DNA from: Eucommia ulmoides
Taxonomy: Eukaryota > Streptophyta > Magnoliopsida > Garryales > Eucommiaceae
DNA: 64,000 bases
NCBI GenBank assembly: GCA_016647705.1
Contig: CM028340.1
Location: 8,743,001 to 8,807,000, forward strand
Direction: 5' to 3'
Part shown: one piece after another, positions 24,060 to 33,610 of the stretch
Numbering within the stretch: the stretch's first letter is position 1
How the letters are laid out: each line of letters opens with the position of its first letter
The notes under the pieces: generated by a model
What the model saw: the letters and a program-made list of their open reading frames with translations, nothing else
Told to the model about the DNA's origin: nothing
Databases searched by the model: none
Translations under genes and position numbers: made by a program

Positions 24060-24720
24060 TGTATGTACTAAAACAGCATGTATGCAGTACACATGCATAT
24101 TTTTAAGTAGATATCTACTGAACATTTAAGTTAATATTTACTGAACATTTAAGTTGATATCTACTGAAAATGTATACAACATGTATGCAGTACATCTTTA
24201 GTATTTTCAAGCACATATTCTCTGGTGTTTAGTATATATAACTAAAGATGTATATTTTCAAGTAGGTTTTCATTACATATATGTATTATCAGTTGATATG
24301 TACTAAAATAGCATATACTGAACATTTAAGTTGATATCTAATGAACATTTTCAGTAGATATCTACTGAACATTTGAGTTGATATCTACTGAAAATGTATA
24401 CAACATTTATGTAGTACTTCTTTAGTATTTTCAAGTAGATATCCACTAGTGTTTAGTAGATATGACTAAAGATGTATATTTTCAAGTAGGTTTCCATTAC
24501 ACATGTGTATTTTTAGTTCATATGTACTAAAACAGCATGTATGTAGTACACATGTATATATTTAAGTAGATATCTACTGAACATTTAAGTTGATATCTAC
24601 TGAACATTTTTAGTAGATATCCACTGAACATTTTAGTTTTATGCAGTACATCTTTAAGTTGATATCTACTAAAAATGTATACAACATCTATGCAATACAT
24701 CTTTAGTATTTTCAAGACAT
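24060..24720. repeat. Second copy of the palindromic array
   Basis: This stretch aligns closely with 22240-22860 (for example ACAGCATGTATGCAGTACAC followed by the palindromic AAGTAGATATCTACTGAACA) but lies in intron 1 of the right Ulp1 copy. Insertion of the same array into two introns of one gene implies local copying. Confidence 0.85.
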
Positions 24721-25616
24721 TGGCTGATGAAACATATACTGAAAAAACACATGTTGATAGATTAACATTTAGATGATATCAACTGAATACACAGTTTTAC
24801 TCAGAGAATATCCACTTAGTATTGCACGACACAGTTTCAGAAATCAACGGAGATTGACTAAACCTTTTTTCTAAACTAATTCAACAGTTCATGAGTTTTG
24901 ATATCCCACACATTCTCTCTATGAGACGTAATCATTGGGATGATAGTAGATGATATCCAATCCAGAGTATATTTAGATGATATCCACTTACATTTGCACG
25001 ATATCAACAGTATATTGAGATGATATTCACTTATTTTTTTTGAATATAACGACTAGTATATGTCCTACTCACCTTCTTGCTCAACCTCTTCTTTGCAGTC
25101 TTTGTCTTATTCCTTCTCCTTCCCTTTCTTCGCCGAATGTTGTGGTTTCATTGCCCTCTTTGATGATGGTTTGGATTGTTTAGAACCTGATGTTTCAATA
25201 TGGTTCTTTTTCTTCTCTGAAGACCGCGTGACCACTATTCTTCTTCTTATGGTTTTTAGCATGACCACGTTTCAATGTCTAAGGGTTTTGTGGTTTGTTC
25301 TTTTGTAGGCACCGATCGCTTCCAATTTTACGGTGAAAATCGGTGGAAATCGATGAAAATCGTCCATTGGATATCTAGGGTTTACGGGAGTTTGGTTGCG
25401 TGAAAATGGCAGAAATTGGGATTGATCATCACAATAGTATTGTAAGGATTGATGATGACGAGGGCGTGCAGGTCGTGCAGGCGTGCGGGGGTCGCATCGT
25501 GCTCAAGCAGTCGCATCACCAGACGTTGTGCGGTGGGTGTAGGGAGTGGCATTCTTTTTAAATTACAAATCTTCTGAGCGAAAAAATCGGCAATCCCATT
25601 TTCATGGGGGTTTTAG

Positions 25617-26640
25617 GCTGATCCAAAAACTCATGGTCCTTGAAAAGTTTTTTTTGGCTATTTGGGACTGCAGAACATTTTTCCCTTAAAAATAAGGAGT
25701 CGTCACCTAACATTGTGTGTAAATTGTGTATTTGGTCATTGATTTTTTTTTAAGAAAACAATTTAAAAGACCTAAGTAACTTTGACTCCCAAAGACACGG
25801 TCAAACCAAAGATTTATTTCAAGAATTCGGGGGTCGGTTATGCTTGGGAAACGTGTTAGGCACCCCAAGACGAACGTCCAAAAATTGTACCTTATGTCTA
25901 ATTAAGCCTAATTAGTTTAAGTTCGAATATTTTATTTTATTTTGAAAATCTTTTCCTTCTTATAAACTCTTTTTTATTGTCAAATTAAGATGAGACAAAA
26001 TTTGGTATTTTTTGGAATGTTCCCTCTCCCCCGGTATGACATCTTATTAAATATTAAAGGAATTGATAAGGATAATCTTTAATTTTTTTTTAATGTGATG
26101 GATCTTAGCATTACATTAGGTTGGCGATTTTATCTAGGCAGATTTTAAGAAGAAAATATTTGAAAAACAAGAAAGGTTTTTGAACATTTTTTGAGCAAAT
26201 ATATATTTTTTTGGGGGGGGGGAGGGAATTTTTTTTTTCTTTTTTCTTTTTTCTTTTGAAATTTCTATTCTGAATTTTTCTCCTTTTTCTTTTTAATTTC
26301 CTTTCTGTTTTTCTCTTTTTTATTTTTTCTTCTTTTTTCGTTGTTCTTCTCTATTACAATAGAAAGAAATATAAAATAAAAGTATAAATAAATCACAAAA
26401 TAAAATTAAAATTATTTTGGGAGATGATCAAAATGGCGTGTTTACACTTGTAGTTTATAAGCAATTACAACAGTTACGTGCTTACAAAATATAAACAAGA
26501 GGAGATTATGTGTATACGAAAACACTACAGGGAAAAAGTCCAATCGCGTAAATGATAAAGGGTAAAATAACAATTAGTTTGAATATCGATTAGGGGATCG
26601 TGGGGAAGACTGCCTTGTGCTCCAACCATTTACAAAGAGA
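25617..26640 (-). mobile_element. Gypsy-type LTR fragment, minus orientation
   Basis: Read on the minus strand, GGTGCCTAACACGTTTCCC and TCTTTGGTTTGACCGTGTC plus GTTAGGTGACGACTCC match the order of GGTGCCTAACACC, TCTTTGGTTTGACCACG and GCTAGGTGGCGACTTC at 35410-35575. It is therefore a diverged relative of the LTR at 33137-35608. Outer boundaries and a target duplication are not visible. Confidence 0.6.
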
Positions 26641-26996
26641 ACAGGGAGCAAGAGTGGTGGTTAAATAGATGGGTGACGACTTCAAATCTCTTTGAATTTT
26701 GTTTTAATCGTTGGCATTATTAATTTCATTTTTCATTCATGGTAAAATTCACTAAAAATAACTCTACATGTTTGAACTTGCAAACCCTTTACAAACTAAA
26801 TTCCATTAATTTATTAAAAAATGTTGCATGTTGCAAAACACATAAGAGTTGGAAATCAAGGGATAAAAAGTATAATAATATGTGACATCCAAACACCATT
26901 CAATTGAGAGAAAAAATTAACTGCCTCGGAACACAATCACATGTTAAATTCAAACACGGACAAATGCCAAGCAATATATTTGAAAAACAACTTCTA
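26641..26996. other. 3' flank of the small gene, no other feature
   Basis: AT-rich DNA. It probably includes the 3' untranslated region of the minus-strand gene ending at 26997, but I see no decisive polyadenylation signal. Confidence 0.4.
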
Positions 26997-27260
26997 TTAG
27001 GAAATCAGAACATCAGAAGTGTCGATATCAATACGGAGTTCAGGCAAGTCGGTAGTAGCGGCCGGGAGTGGTGAATTTTCCGACAACAAAGACGCTGGTG
27101 AGTTGCTGTTAACAGCTTGAGGATGTTGTTGGCAATGACTATTGGTATTGGGCTTCTTAATACACTTTCGGTGAAGAAATTGGTAAACCAAAATGACAAA
27201 AATCAAGCCAATTGAGAGTGATCCAATGAATTCCACTTTCATATTAACCACAATCTCCAT
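26997..27260 (-). CDS. Small single-exon membrane protein, 87 aa, unknown function
   Basis: The frame runs ATG to TAA without interruption. Residues 1-12 are MEIVVNMKVEFI, and about residues 12-29 form a hydrophobic helix (GSLSIGLIFVILVYQFL). A basic segment HRKCIKKPN follows, which predicts an N-out/C-in single-pass protein by the positive-inside rule. The tail is Ser/Pro/Asn-rich and ends in an acidic stretch (LPELRIDIDTSDVLIS). A TATA box lies 72 bp upstream of the ATG. The second copy at 4060-4802 conserves the N-terminus and helix in frame, which supports a real coding sequence. I do not recognise the family. Confidence 0.6.
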   Translation of the reverse strand: MEIVVNMKVEFIGSLSIGLIFVILVYQFLHRKCIKKPNTNSHCQQHPQAVNSNSPASLLSENSPLPAATTDLPELRIDIDTSDVLIS

Positions 27261-27331
27261 CGCTTTTAAAACAACTAGAGGAGTGGAAAGTGCAATTTCG
27301 TTGTGTGTTATTCTTCGAAGAATGAATCGGA

Positions 27332-27340
27332 GTATATATA
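27332..27340 (-). promoter_or_regulatory. TATA box of the small membrane-protein gene
   Basis: The minus strand reads TATATATAC about 72 bp before the ATG at 27260. This leaves room for a 5' leader of roughly 40 bases, a usual plant core-promoter spacing. It was identified from the sequence alone. Confidence 0.5.
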
Positions 27341-27344
27341 TTAG

Positions 27345-27769
27345 TACTAACTGGTCGTAAGGCGGTCGCCCGCAGCCTCATATGCCAAATAAATTAGTAC
27401 CATGTAGTGGAAGATGCTCGCCTAGTGGAAGGTGTGAAGCTTTTGTGATATCCTCACCGTGCCTTGACTTTGGATAATCACATGCCTCCAAAGTCGTTTA
27501 AAAGGCGGGTGCGTCACATTACAACCCTAAACTTATCTCGTCCGTATTGCCAATCACATAACGATCCTAAACTTATGTTGTCGGTCTTGCCCCCACATAG
27601 CCAAATAAAGCCGTAATATCGAGGGGTAGGTGGTAAATGGTAGCCTTAAGGTTTGTTTTGATTGAACCAATTCTTAAAGCACTATAATTTTTATTTTTTA
27701 AAAAATAAAATTTTTAGAAATTTACTCATTGCGATCTGCCCAACATGACCAATATTGAATATTAAAAAC
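27345..27769. other. Upstream region and spacer
   Basis: No gene. Near-repeats AACCCTAAACTTATCTCGTC and ACGATCCTAAACTTATGTTG (about 27523 and 27558) each precede similar text, which suggests a small decayed repeat. Confidence 0.4.
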
Positions 27770-28379
27770 TGATGGTGGCAGATTTGGTCATGGGCCACTT
27801 GGTGAGAAAGCTCAAGGAATCTGCAAAAAGGGGCTTGGGTTGCGCCTAAAATTTCCTGGGCTCGGGCCCATCACTATTGGTGGACTCAAACCCCCGGGGG
27901 GAGAAGCGACGCATTTGAAAAAGCCCGTGGCCGTCAGAAGACGGGGATCAACCTGAGAATTGAGCCAGCGGGCAAAATCAAGTGCGAGGCTTAGTGGCAG
28001 AGGATGAGTCACTACCAAAGTGGCAGAGAATATTCATTTGACGTGAAGGACGTACAAATAAAAGAACAATCATTGTGCCGTAATGGATTTATTGACTAGG
28101 CACTCATCTCTCTCAATTTTGGACAAAGAATTGTATAAATACCTGAGTAAGCCATGAGCCTAGGTATGTAATTCCTATGCGACATCACGCACACAAATTT
28201 ATACAATGCGTGTAGCATCATACACTCGATTATGTTGATCAAGCACTCTTGTATTCGTAGATTCTTCACAGGGATCCTCCCCCGGTGTTAAAAGTTTGTG
28301 TAGGAACCTTCAAAGGTAAGGAACGAAGGTTACTAGGGACAAAATCATAAATTCACTGTGTTTCCATTTCCAAACAACA
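27770..28379 (+). repeat. 5' LTR of the Tat-type element, 610 bp
   Basis: It starts TGATGGTGGCAGATTTGG and ends CCAAACAACA. The 3' LTR starts TGATGGTGGTGGATTTGG and ends TCTAGCAACA. Shared internal text includes GGTTGCGCCTAAAATTTCCT and AAATACCTGAGTAA-CCATGAGC. Confidence 0.88.
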
Positions 28380-28383
28380 TCAG

Positions 28384-28400
28384 TTAGCACCGTCTATGGG
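28384..28400 (+). other. Primer-binding-like site
   Basis: TTAGCACCGTCTATGGG lies a few bases after the 5' LTR. It resembles the TTGGCGCCGTCTGTGGG primer site usual in Tat-type elements, with three changes. Confidence 0.7.
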
Positions 28401-28899
28401 AACGAGGATTAAAGTCATGTTTTCTCTCCACTATGCTTTGATATTTCTCCATTCATGCTCACTCGCTCTAAGAGTGTTGTCTTGAGATAAAATCACCTGC
28501 AAATACAAGAGTCGCAATCCGACCACTTGCCTCCTCTGGAATTGCCAAGGTGCATGGAAAGCTCGTCTCGAACAAATCGTGAATCAGTTCATTAAGATGA
28601 ACCTCTTGATTGTACAACTAGTAAATATCGTCTAGGCACCTCCTTGACCATATACCTTGGGTGCTCCTACTTCTCCTCAAGAGGGTTCTCACTTGGGAGT
28701 GTCGTCTCACTTCATTGGACATGTATCCGTTGAAGCTAAACGCGTGCACAAGCCTCAAGATGAACCCCTAGGAAGTTACATCCATTTGGGAGCAGGGTTG
28801 CGCCATTAGAGGTCTTTGTCTCATCTACTAGAAGTCTCCCATGTAGAGTCACGATCGCACTAGGCTCGGGAATAGTTCCTCCTCTGGGGGCATATGCCA

Positions 28900-29700
28900 G
28901 CTATGGAGTATTGCTTGGAAGAGATAGAGGCTAGGCTTCAAGCCTTGGTGGAAAAAATGGGAAAAAAGGTCGGTGCCTCCCCGATTTACCTATCCCGCTA
29001 ACCAAATGCCTCCTTATGATGGAACTAAGGACCCCATTGACCACGTCGCCATATTCAAGATGCCCTTAGCCTTCTAAGGGCCTGCGACCTGCGTTGTAAA
29101 TCCTTTCCCGTTAGTGGTACCTCACGCTCCTTCCACGCTTTATCTCGTGTTTCGTAGGCCTTGAGAGAGAGTTCTTGATACATTTCAAGCAGTTGTAAGA
29201 AGGAGAAGGCTTGTACCCACCTCTTTTCCATCAAGCATGGCAATGATAAGAAGCTTAACCATTTTGACAAAGAGGTCAGGGATGTTGACCACCTAGAAAA
29301 TGGTGTGGCCCTCGCTGCTCGTGAATGGGTTAAGGGAAGAGAAGTTATTTTACTTACTCAGAAAAACAACTTGGCACGAACCTTGGACAATGCTTTGTCT
29401 TAGGAAGTGCATTTCATCGAAATAGACTCCTTGATGGAGAATAGGGTCAGTGTGGAGGGACCCAACAAACGAGAAGGCTTTCGAGAAGAGAGACAATCCC
29501 AATTGATGGGGAGAAAAATATTCAATACAGAAAGGAGGTTAAGAGATGGCAGACGGGCTTTAGTATAGAGGCCTGAGTAGTTCATGCCCCTAAGGTTGCC
29601 AGAGGCGACGATCTTGTATGAGATCAACAGAAAGGAGCCTAGCCTTATGTGGCCTGACCCCTTAAGGTAAAAAATGAAGAATAAAAATAGAAATAAAAAC
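28900..29700 (+). pseudogene. Gypsy gag relic
   Basis: In shifting frames I read MEYCLEEIEARLQALVEK, then MPPYDGTKDPIDHVAIFK near 29000. Further on come KLNHFDKEVRDVDHLENG and VALAAREWVKGREVILLT (29240-29360). The PYDGTxDPxDH motif and the later DVDxLENxVAxAA-like region are typical of the capsid domain of Tat-lineage gag. Several stops and at least two frameshifts are present. Confidence 0.75.
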
Positions 29701-30179
29701 TGTGAGTTTCACAAGGATCACAGCCACACTACAGATGGATGCTACTAGTAAGGAGGAGATCGAAAGTCTAATACGACATGCCTATCTTTAGTGATACAGC
29801 CATGATGACAACCATGAAGAAGAAAGGAGAAGGAAGTAAGTCCTAAAACAAAGGGACTACGAGAGAATAAGGCCTCGGGACCTCAGAAAAATTGAAGGAG
29901 AAATCTAGATGATTTATGGAGGGTTTACCTTGGGGAGAGCCAACTATGACACTCGAAACAAGCCTATCTGAGCTACCAAAAAAAGTAGAAAGAGGTGGGG
30001 GAAAGGTCCTGGTGACTACAGTGCCCGATATCCCATCACCTTCTCTAAAGAGGATTTCAGAAGCTTCTACTTTTCCTACAATGATGTCTTGGTCATCATG
30101 ACTGTAGTCTCCAACTACCGGGTCCGAAGGATATTGGTAGACAGTGGAAGCTCAGTTGACATTAGTTTTAGTAGATGCT

Positions 30180-31350
30180 TCGACAATGGTTCTGGCAAAA
30201 AAGGTAGGATAAAAGTGGCGCATATGTGTTGACTACAAGAACCTTAACAATGCGTGCCCAAGGATTTTTTCTCCCTCCCAAAGATCGATGTGGTGATCGA
30301 TGCTACCGTTGGGTACGAACTCTTAAGTTTTCTGGATGCCTTATTGAGGTTCAACCAAATCTGATATACCCCCTGGATAGGACAAAAAGTCATTTATAAT
30401 AGATAAGGCCACCTACTGTTATAAGGTGATGTTATTCGGACTAAAGAGCACTGGTGCAACTTACACGAGGCTAATGAACAAAATGTTCAAGTTTGAAATT
30501 GGAAAGTCAATAAAGGTATGTGGATGACATATTTGTCAAGAGCCTGTTGTCTGAACAACACATCGTCGATATTCGAACATACTTCGACATTCTTTGTATG
30601 CACAGGATGAAACTTGACCCCTCCAAGTGCATCTTTGAGGTTGCCTTCTATAAGTTTCTTAGTTTTATGGTATGAAAGAGAGGGATAGATGCCAACCAAT
30701 ATTAAATCTGGGCTATCAGGGTATGTCCTCTCTGAGGACTAAGAAAAAAGTTTAGAGTTTGGCAAGAAGGGTGGTGACCCTCAGTCGCTTTATCTCTCGA
30801 TTGAGTGACAGGTGTTTTCTTATTTTTTTTTTCCAAGTTGCTCAGGGGAAACATAATCTATGAGTGGCGGAAGAGTACAAGTCCTCTTTCCAAGAACTGA
30901 AGCTCTACCTTGCAACCACTCCATTGTTAACTACGCTAATGCACGGAGATGAGTTATTCTTTTACTCAACTGTCTCTCCAATTGTAGTAAGCGTTGCCCT
31001 GATCCAAGAGGTGGAAAAGGACTAGAACCCAATTTACTTCTACAACCACATCCTAACCTTCATCGAAGCACGATATTCGGTATCCAGAAAAATGAGAAGA
31101 TACTTCCAAGAGCACCCTGTAGTCGTGCTTACCGACCATCCCCTTCCCTATATCTCCATACCTTGGATACTTCTGGGAGATTAATTGAATAGTACTTCTA
31201 GCTCAGTGAATTCCAAATCGACTATCTCCCGCGCACGGCCATGAAAGGCGAGATTATGGTGGACTTCATCGGTAAGTTCATATTTGCCAAAGAATCCCAG
31301 CCAGCGATGGGAGCCCCACCTTACCTAAAAGGGAGTTCTCAAGTCCAATG
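30180..31350 (+). pseudogene. Gypsy reverse transcriptase and connecting region relic
   Basis: A frame reads VDYKNLNNACPR, then LPKIDVVIDATVGYELLSFL, then KATYCYKVMLFGLKSTGATY. The catalytic motif YVDD is at 30517-30528 (YVDDIFVKS), so the active-site aspartates are intact. It continues with MHRMKLDPSKCIFEV and, near 31060-31150, ARYSVSRKMRRYFQEHPVVV. Stops and frameshifts prevent translation of a full polymerase. The order and wording of motifs are those of Ty3/gypsy reverse transcriptases, closest to the Tat group in my judgement. Confidence 0.85.
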
Positions 31351-31439
31351 AAATGATGGAGGTCCTCTAAGAACTAATACCATTAGCGAGTCTTTGGGTA
31401 AAAAGCCTGAATTGGGCAACAATTCTCTATAGGACAGGT

Positions 31440-31850
31440 AGAGGCTATTTACTGACGGATCTTCCAACCAGAAGGGTAGTAGGGAAGGACTAGTCTTGAT
31501 CACTGCTATAGGAGAAGAGATCGAGTACACTCTTAAATTTGGTTTCAAAGACACTAATAATAAAGCTGAGTACGAGGAGTTGATCACTCGACTCAAGTTG
31601 GCCAAGCTTATGTGGATGACTGACCTTTTAGTATTCTTCGACTCCCAATTGGTGGTCAGCCAGGTGAAAGAAGAGTACTAGGCCAAGGATACTACAATGA
31701 TGAGGTACGTGAATAAAGTGAGAGATCTATGGGAAGAGTAGCCCTAGGCTAGCATCACCTAGGTTCCCCGGGATGAAAATCACCATGCGAGGCGCTGGCA
31801 AACCTGGCTTCACCCATACCGTAAAAAGGTGAATGACATGTCCTAGTGGA
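31440..31850 (+). pseudogene. RNase H-type domain relic
   Basis: LFTDGSSNQKGSREGLVLIT is followed by FKDTNNKAEYEELITRLKLA and LLVFFDSQLVVSQV. The expected acids D (TDGSS), E (KAEYE) and D (FFDSQ) of an RNase H fold are visible. A stop follows at EEY. This is the second RNase H-like domain position between polymerase and integrase, common in Tat elements. Confidence 0.8.
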
Positions 31851-32399
31851 GGTCCTCAATATGACTAGCATTGATAAGATAGGTCAAGTTAACCAGGTCG
31901 ACAACTCGAAAAATTCTCATGTTGGATGGATCCAATATGGGAGTAAAATATCAAGCAAGGTCTCCAAGTACTGCTTATCGAATGGAGTCCTATACCGAGG
32001 TTATTCTGCGACCCTCGAGAGAAGCCCAGTATGTAGTAGGAGAGATCTATGATAGCATGTGCGAAAACTATACTGGGCCGCAGTCTCTCACGTCAAAGGT
32101 AGTCTATAATGGATACTATTGGCTAACGTTAGCAAACGAAGCCAGGTTCTATGTCCAAGCTTGTGACAAGTTCCAAAGGTTCGTCTCGCATCTGCAGCTA
32201 CCACCAATGGATATGACATCTATGAGCAGCCTATGGCACTTTGCTTAATGGGGAATCGACATCTTTGGTCCCTTCTCCATATGCAGGGCTCAACAAAAGT
32301 TTCTACTAGTGGTGATTGATTACTTCTCCAATTGGGTGGGGGCAAAACCTCTAGCCGCTATTACCAAAGAGAAGATCCTGAATTTCGCATGGAAGAACC

Positions 32400-33128
32400 T
32401 TGTGTGTCGCTTTGATATTTTGAGAGTGATTATCTCCAATAATGGAAAGCAGTTCAACAATGACCTGTTCAAAGAATTTTGTTCTAGATAAGAATTCAAA
32501 ATCACTTCTCGTCACCTGGCCACCCCCAAGCAAACGACCTTGTAGAGGTGACTAACTGTATTATCCTCCATACTATCAAAACATGGCTTGACAAATCGAA
32601 GGGAGTATAGGTGGAAGACCTCCCGGGTATCTTCTAGGCCTACTACACTACAGCCTGAATGCCAATAGGAGAAACACCATATGCACTTGCTTTCAGGTTA
32701 GAGTCAAGCATTCTAGTAAAGTTGCAAGTTCCAATCCCTTGAGTGCTGGGATACACAAAACGAATAAACGAGGCTGAATTAAAGCTTAGTGTGTGCCTCT
32801 TTGAGATTTTGAGAGTGATCATCGTCGATAATGGAAAGCAGTTCCACAATGACTTGTTCAAAGAATTTTTTTCAACATAAGAATTCGAAATCACTTCTCG
32901 TCACTTGACCACACCCAGGCAAATAACCTAGTAGAGGTGACTAACTGCACTATCTTCCATACTATCAAAACGTGGCTCGACAAATCGAAGGGAGTATGGG
33001 TGGAAGACCTACCGGGCGTCCTCTAGGCCTACTACATCATAGTCTGAATGCTAATATGAGAAACACCCTATGTACTTGCCTTCAGGTTAGAGTTGGGTAT
33101 TCTAGTAGAGCTGCAAGTTCCAAGCCCC
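32400..33128 (+). repeat. Tandem duplication of part of integrase, 396-bp period
   Basis: GATATTTTGAGAGTGATTAT at about 32415 recurs as GAGATTTTGAGAGTGATCAT at about 32803. TCAACAATGACCTGTTCAAA (32456) recurs as TCCACAATGACTTGTTCAAA (32852). CAAATCGAAGGGAGTATAGG (about 32592) recurs as CAAATCGAAGGGAGTATGGG (about 32980). The copies differ by scattered substitutions. Confidence 0.9.
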
Positions 33129-33136
33129 TGAGTGGT

Positions 33137-33561
33137 TGTAGACACGATATTTTAACTGCCCCACAAAACATTTATACTTTATTTTTAGTTGACTTTGTAT
33201 TGTTTAACTTTGTTTTCATTTTATTTATTTTTGAAAATATAAAATACAAAAAATAAAATAAAAATACAAAAAAAAAAAAAAAAAAAAAACAAAAAGAAGG
33301 AAAAAGAGAAAGGAAATTGAAAGAAGAAAAACTGATGGAATTGAAAGAAAAAGGAAGTGGGTTGGAATTGAAAGAAATAAGGAAGGGTGAGTAAATTGGG
33401 ATAAAAGAAAAGAAGAGGGTCTTGGTCAAAATCGTAGAGAGAGAGAGAGAGAGAATTGTATGAATGTGTGTAAATTGGTGGGCCCCTCATATTGTAGTCT
33501 AATTTGTGTAGGTGGGTGTGTGCACGTGAGTGAGATATATATATAGGGTGTGTGCACGTGA

Positions 33562-33610
<49 letters not shown>

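Larger units (their letters stand above)
7802..24730. repeat. Dispersed palindromic repeat family AGTAGATATCTACT
   Basis: The perfect 14-bp palindrome AGTAGATATCTACT occurs at least 20 times, for example near 7803, 7923, 10491, 11167, 11616, 11691, 14536, 14608, 17110, 17188, 19660, 20020, 20803, 22267, 22703, 22856, 24105, 24352 and 24563. There are many near-variants (AGTGGATATCCACT, AGTTGATATCTACT). It is often extended to TTCAGTAGATATCTACTGAA. Companion words recur: GTACATATGTGTATTTTCAA, GGTTTCCATTACACATGTG. The repeats fill introns and spacers of the MULE unit and are absent from the recognisable exons. I saw none outside about 7.8-25 kb. Confidence 0.9.
20895..25235 (-). pseudogene. Ulp1-type gene, right copy, catalytic exons deleted
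   Basis: This is a paralogue of the gene at 12002-19153 in the same order and orientation. Exon 1 (25073-about 25235) ends at a GTGAGT donor, and its start codon region reads ATAGTGG, so the ATG is lost. Exon 2 (23276-about 24030) is mostly open and carries the DUF1985-like domain (TWNEEKNAFKIRDVDMSFVV and LVDSENDEDIHHVVSLLC). Exon 3 (23059-23202) includes ATSPRFVKWDISKLTTDTLK. The acidic and coiled-coil exon (about 20990-21890) follows, with several in-frame stops. It then joins directly to the last 100 bp of the gene: TTCACAATTTTTG runs straight into TGTTGGGGCCTGATATG. The roughly 1.45 kb corresponding to 12090-13535, which holds every peptidase motif, is missing. Confidence 0.8.
7100..25617. 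mobile_element. Large MULE unit carrying MURA and two Ulp1-type genes
   Basis: A MURA transposase relic (8374-9897, plus) and two Ulp1-peptidase-type genes (minus) lie tail to tail within one 18-kb region that shares a dispersed palindromic repeat. Carriage of Ulp1-like genes by MULEs is established for Arabidopsis Kaonashi elements and for melon elements, and Kaonashi elements lack long terminal inverted repeats. I also found no convincing terminal inverted repeats here. The two boundaries are therefore approximate: the left is set before the first repeats, and the right where homology between the two Ulp1 upstream flanks ends (CGGCAATCCCATTTT, about 19485 and 25605). It could also be two adjacent or nested elements. 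Confidence 0.65.

Noticed and set aside
7802..24730. CRISPR-like array of palindromic repeats
   Set aside because: Spacing is irregular, spacers are themselves repeated, and the surroundings are plant transposons with spliced exons.
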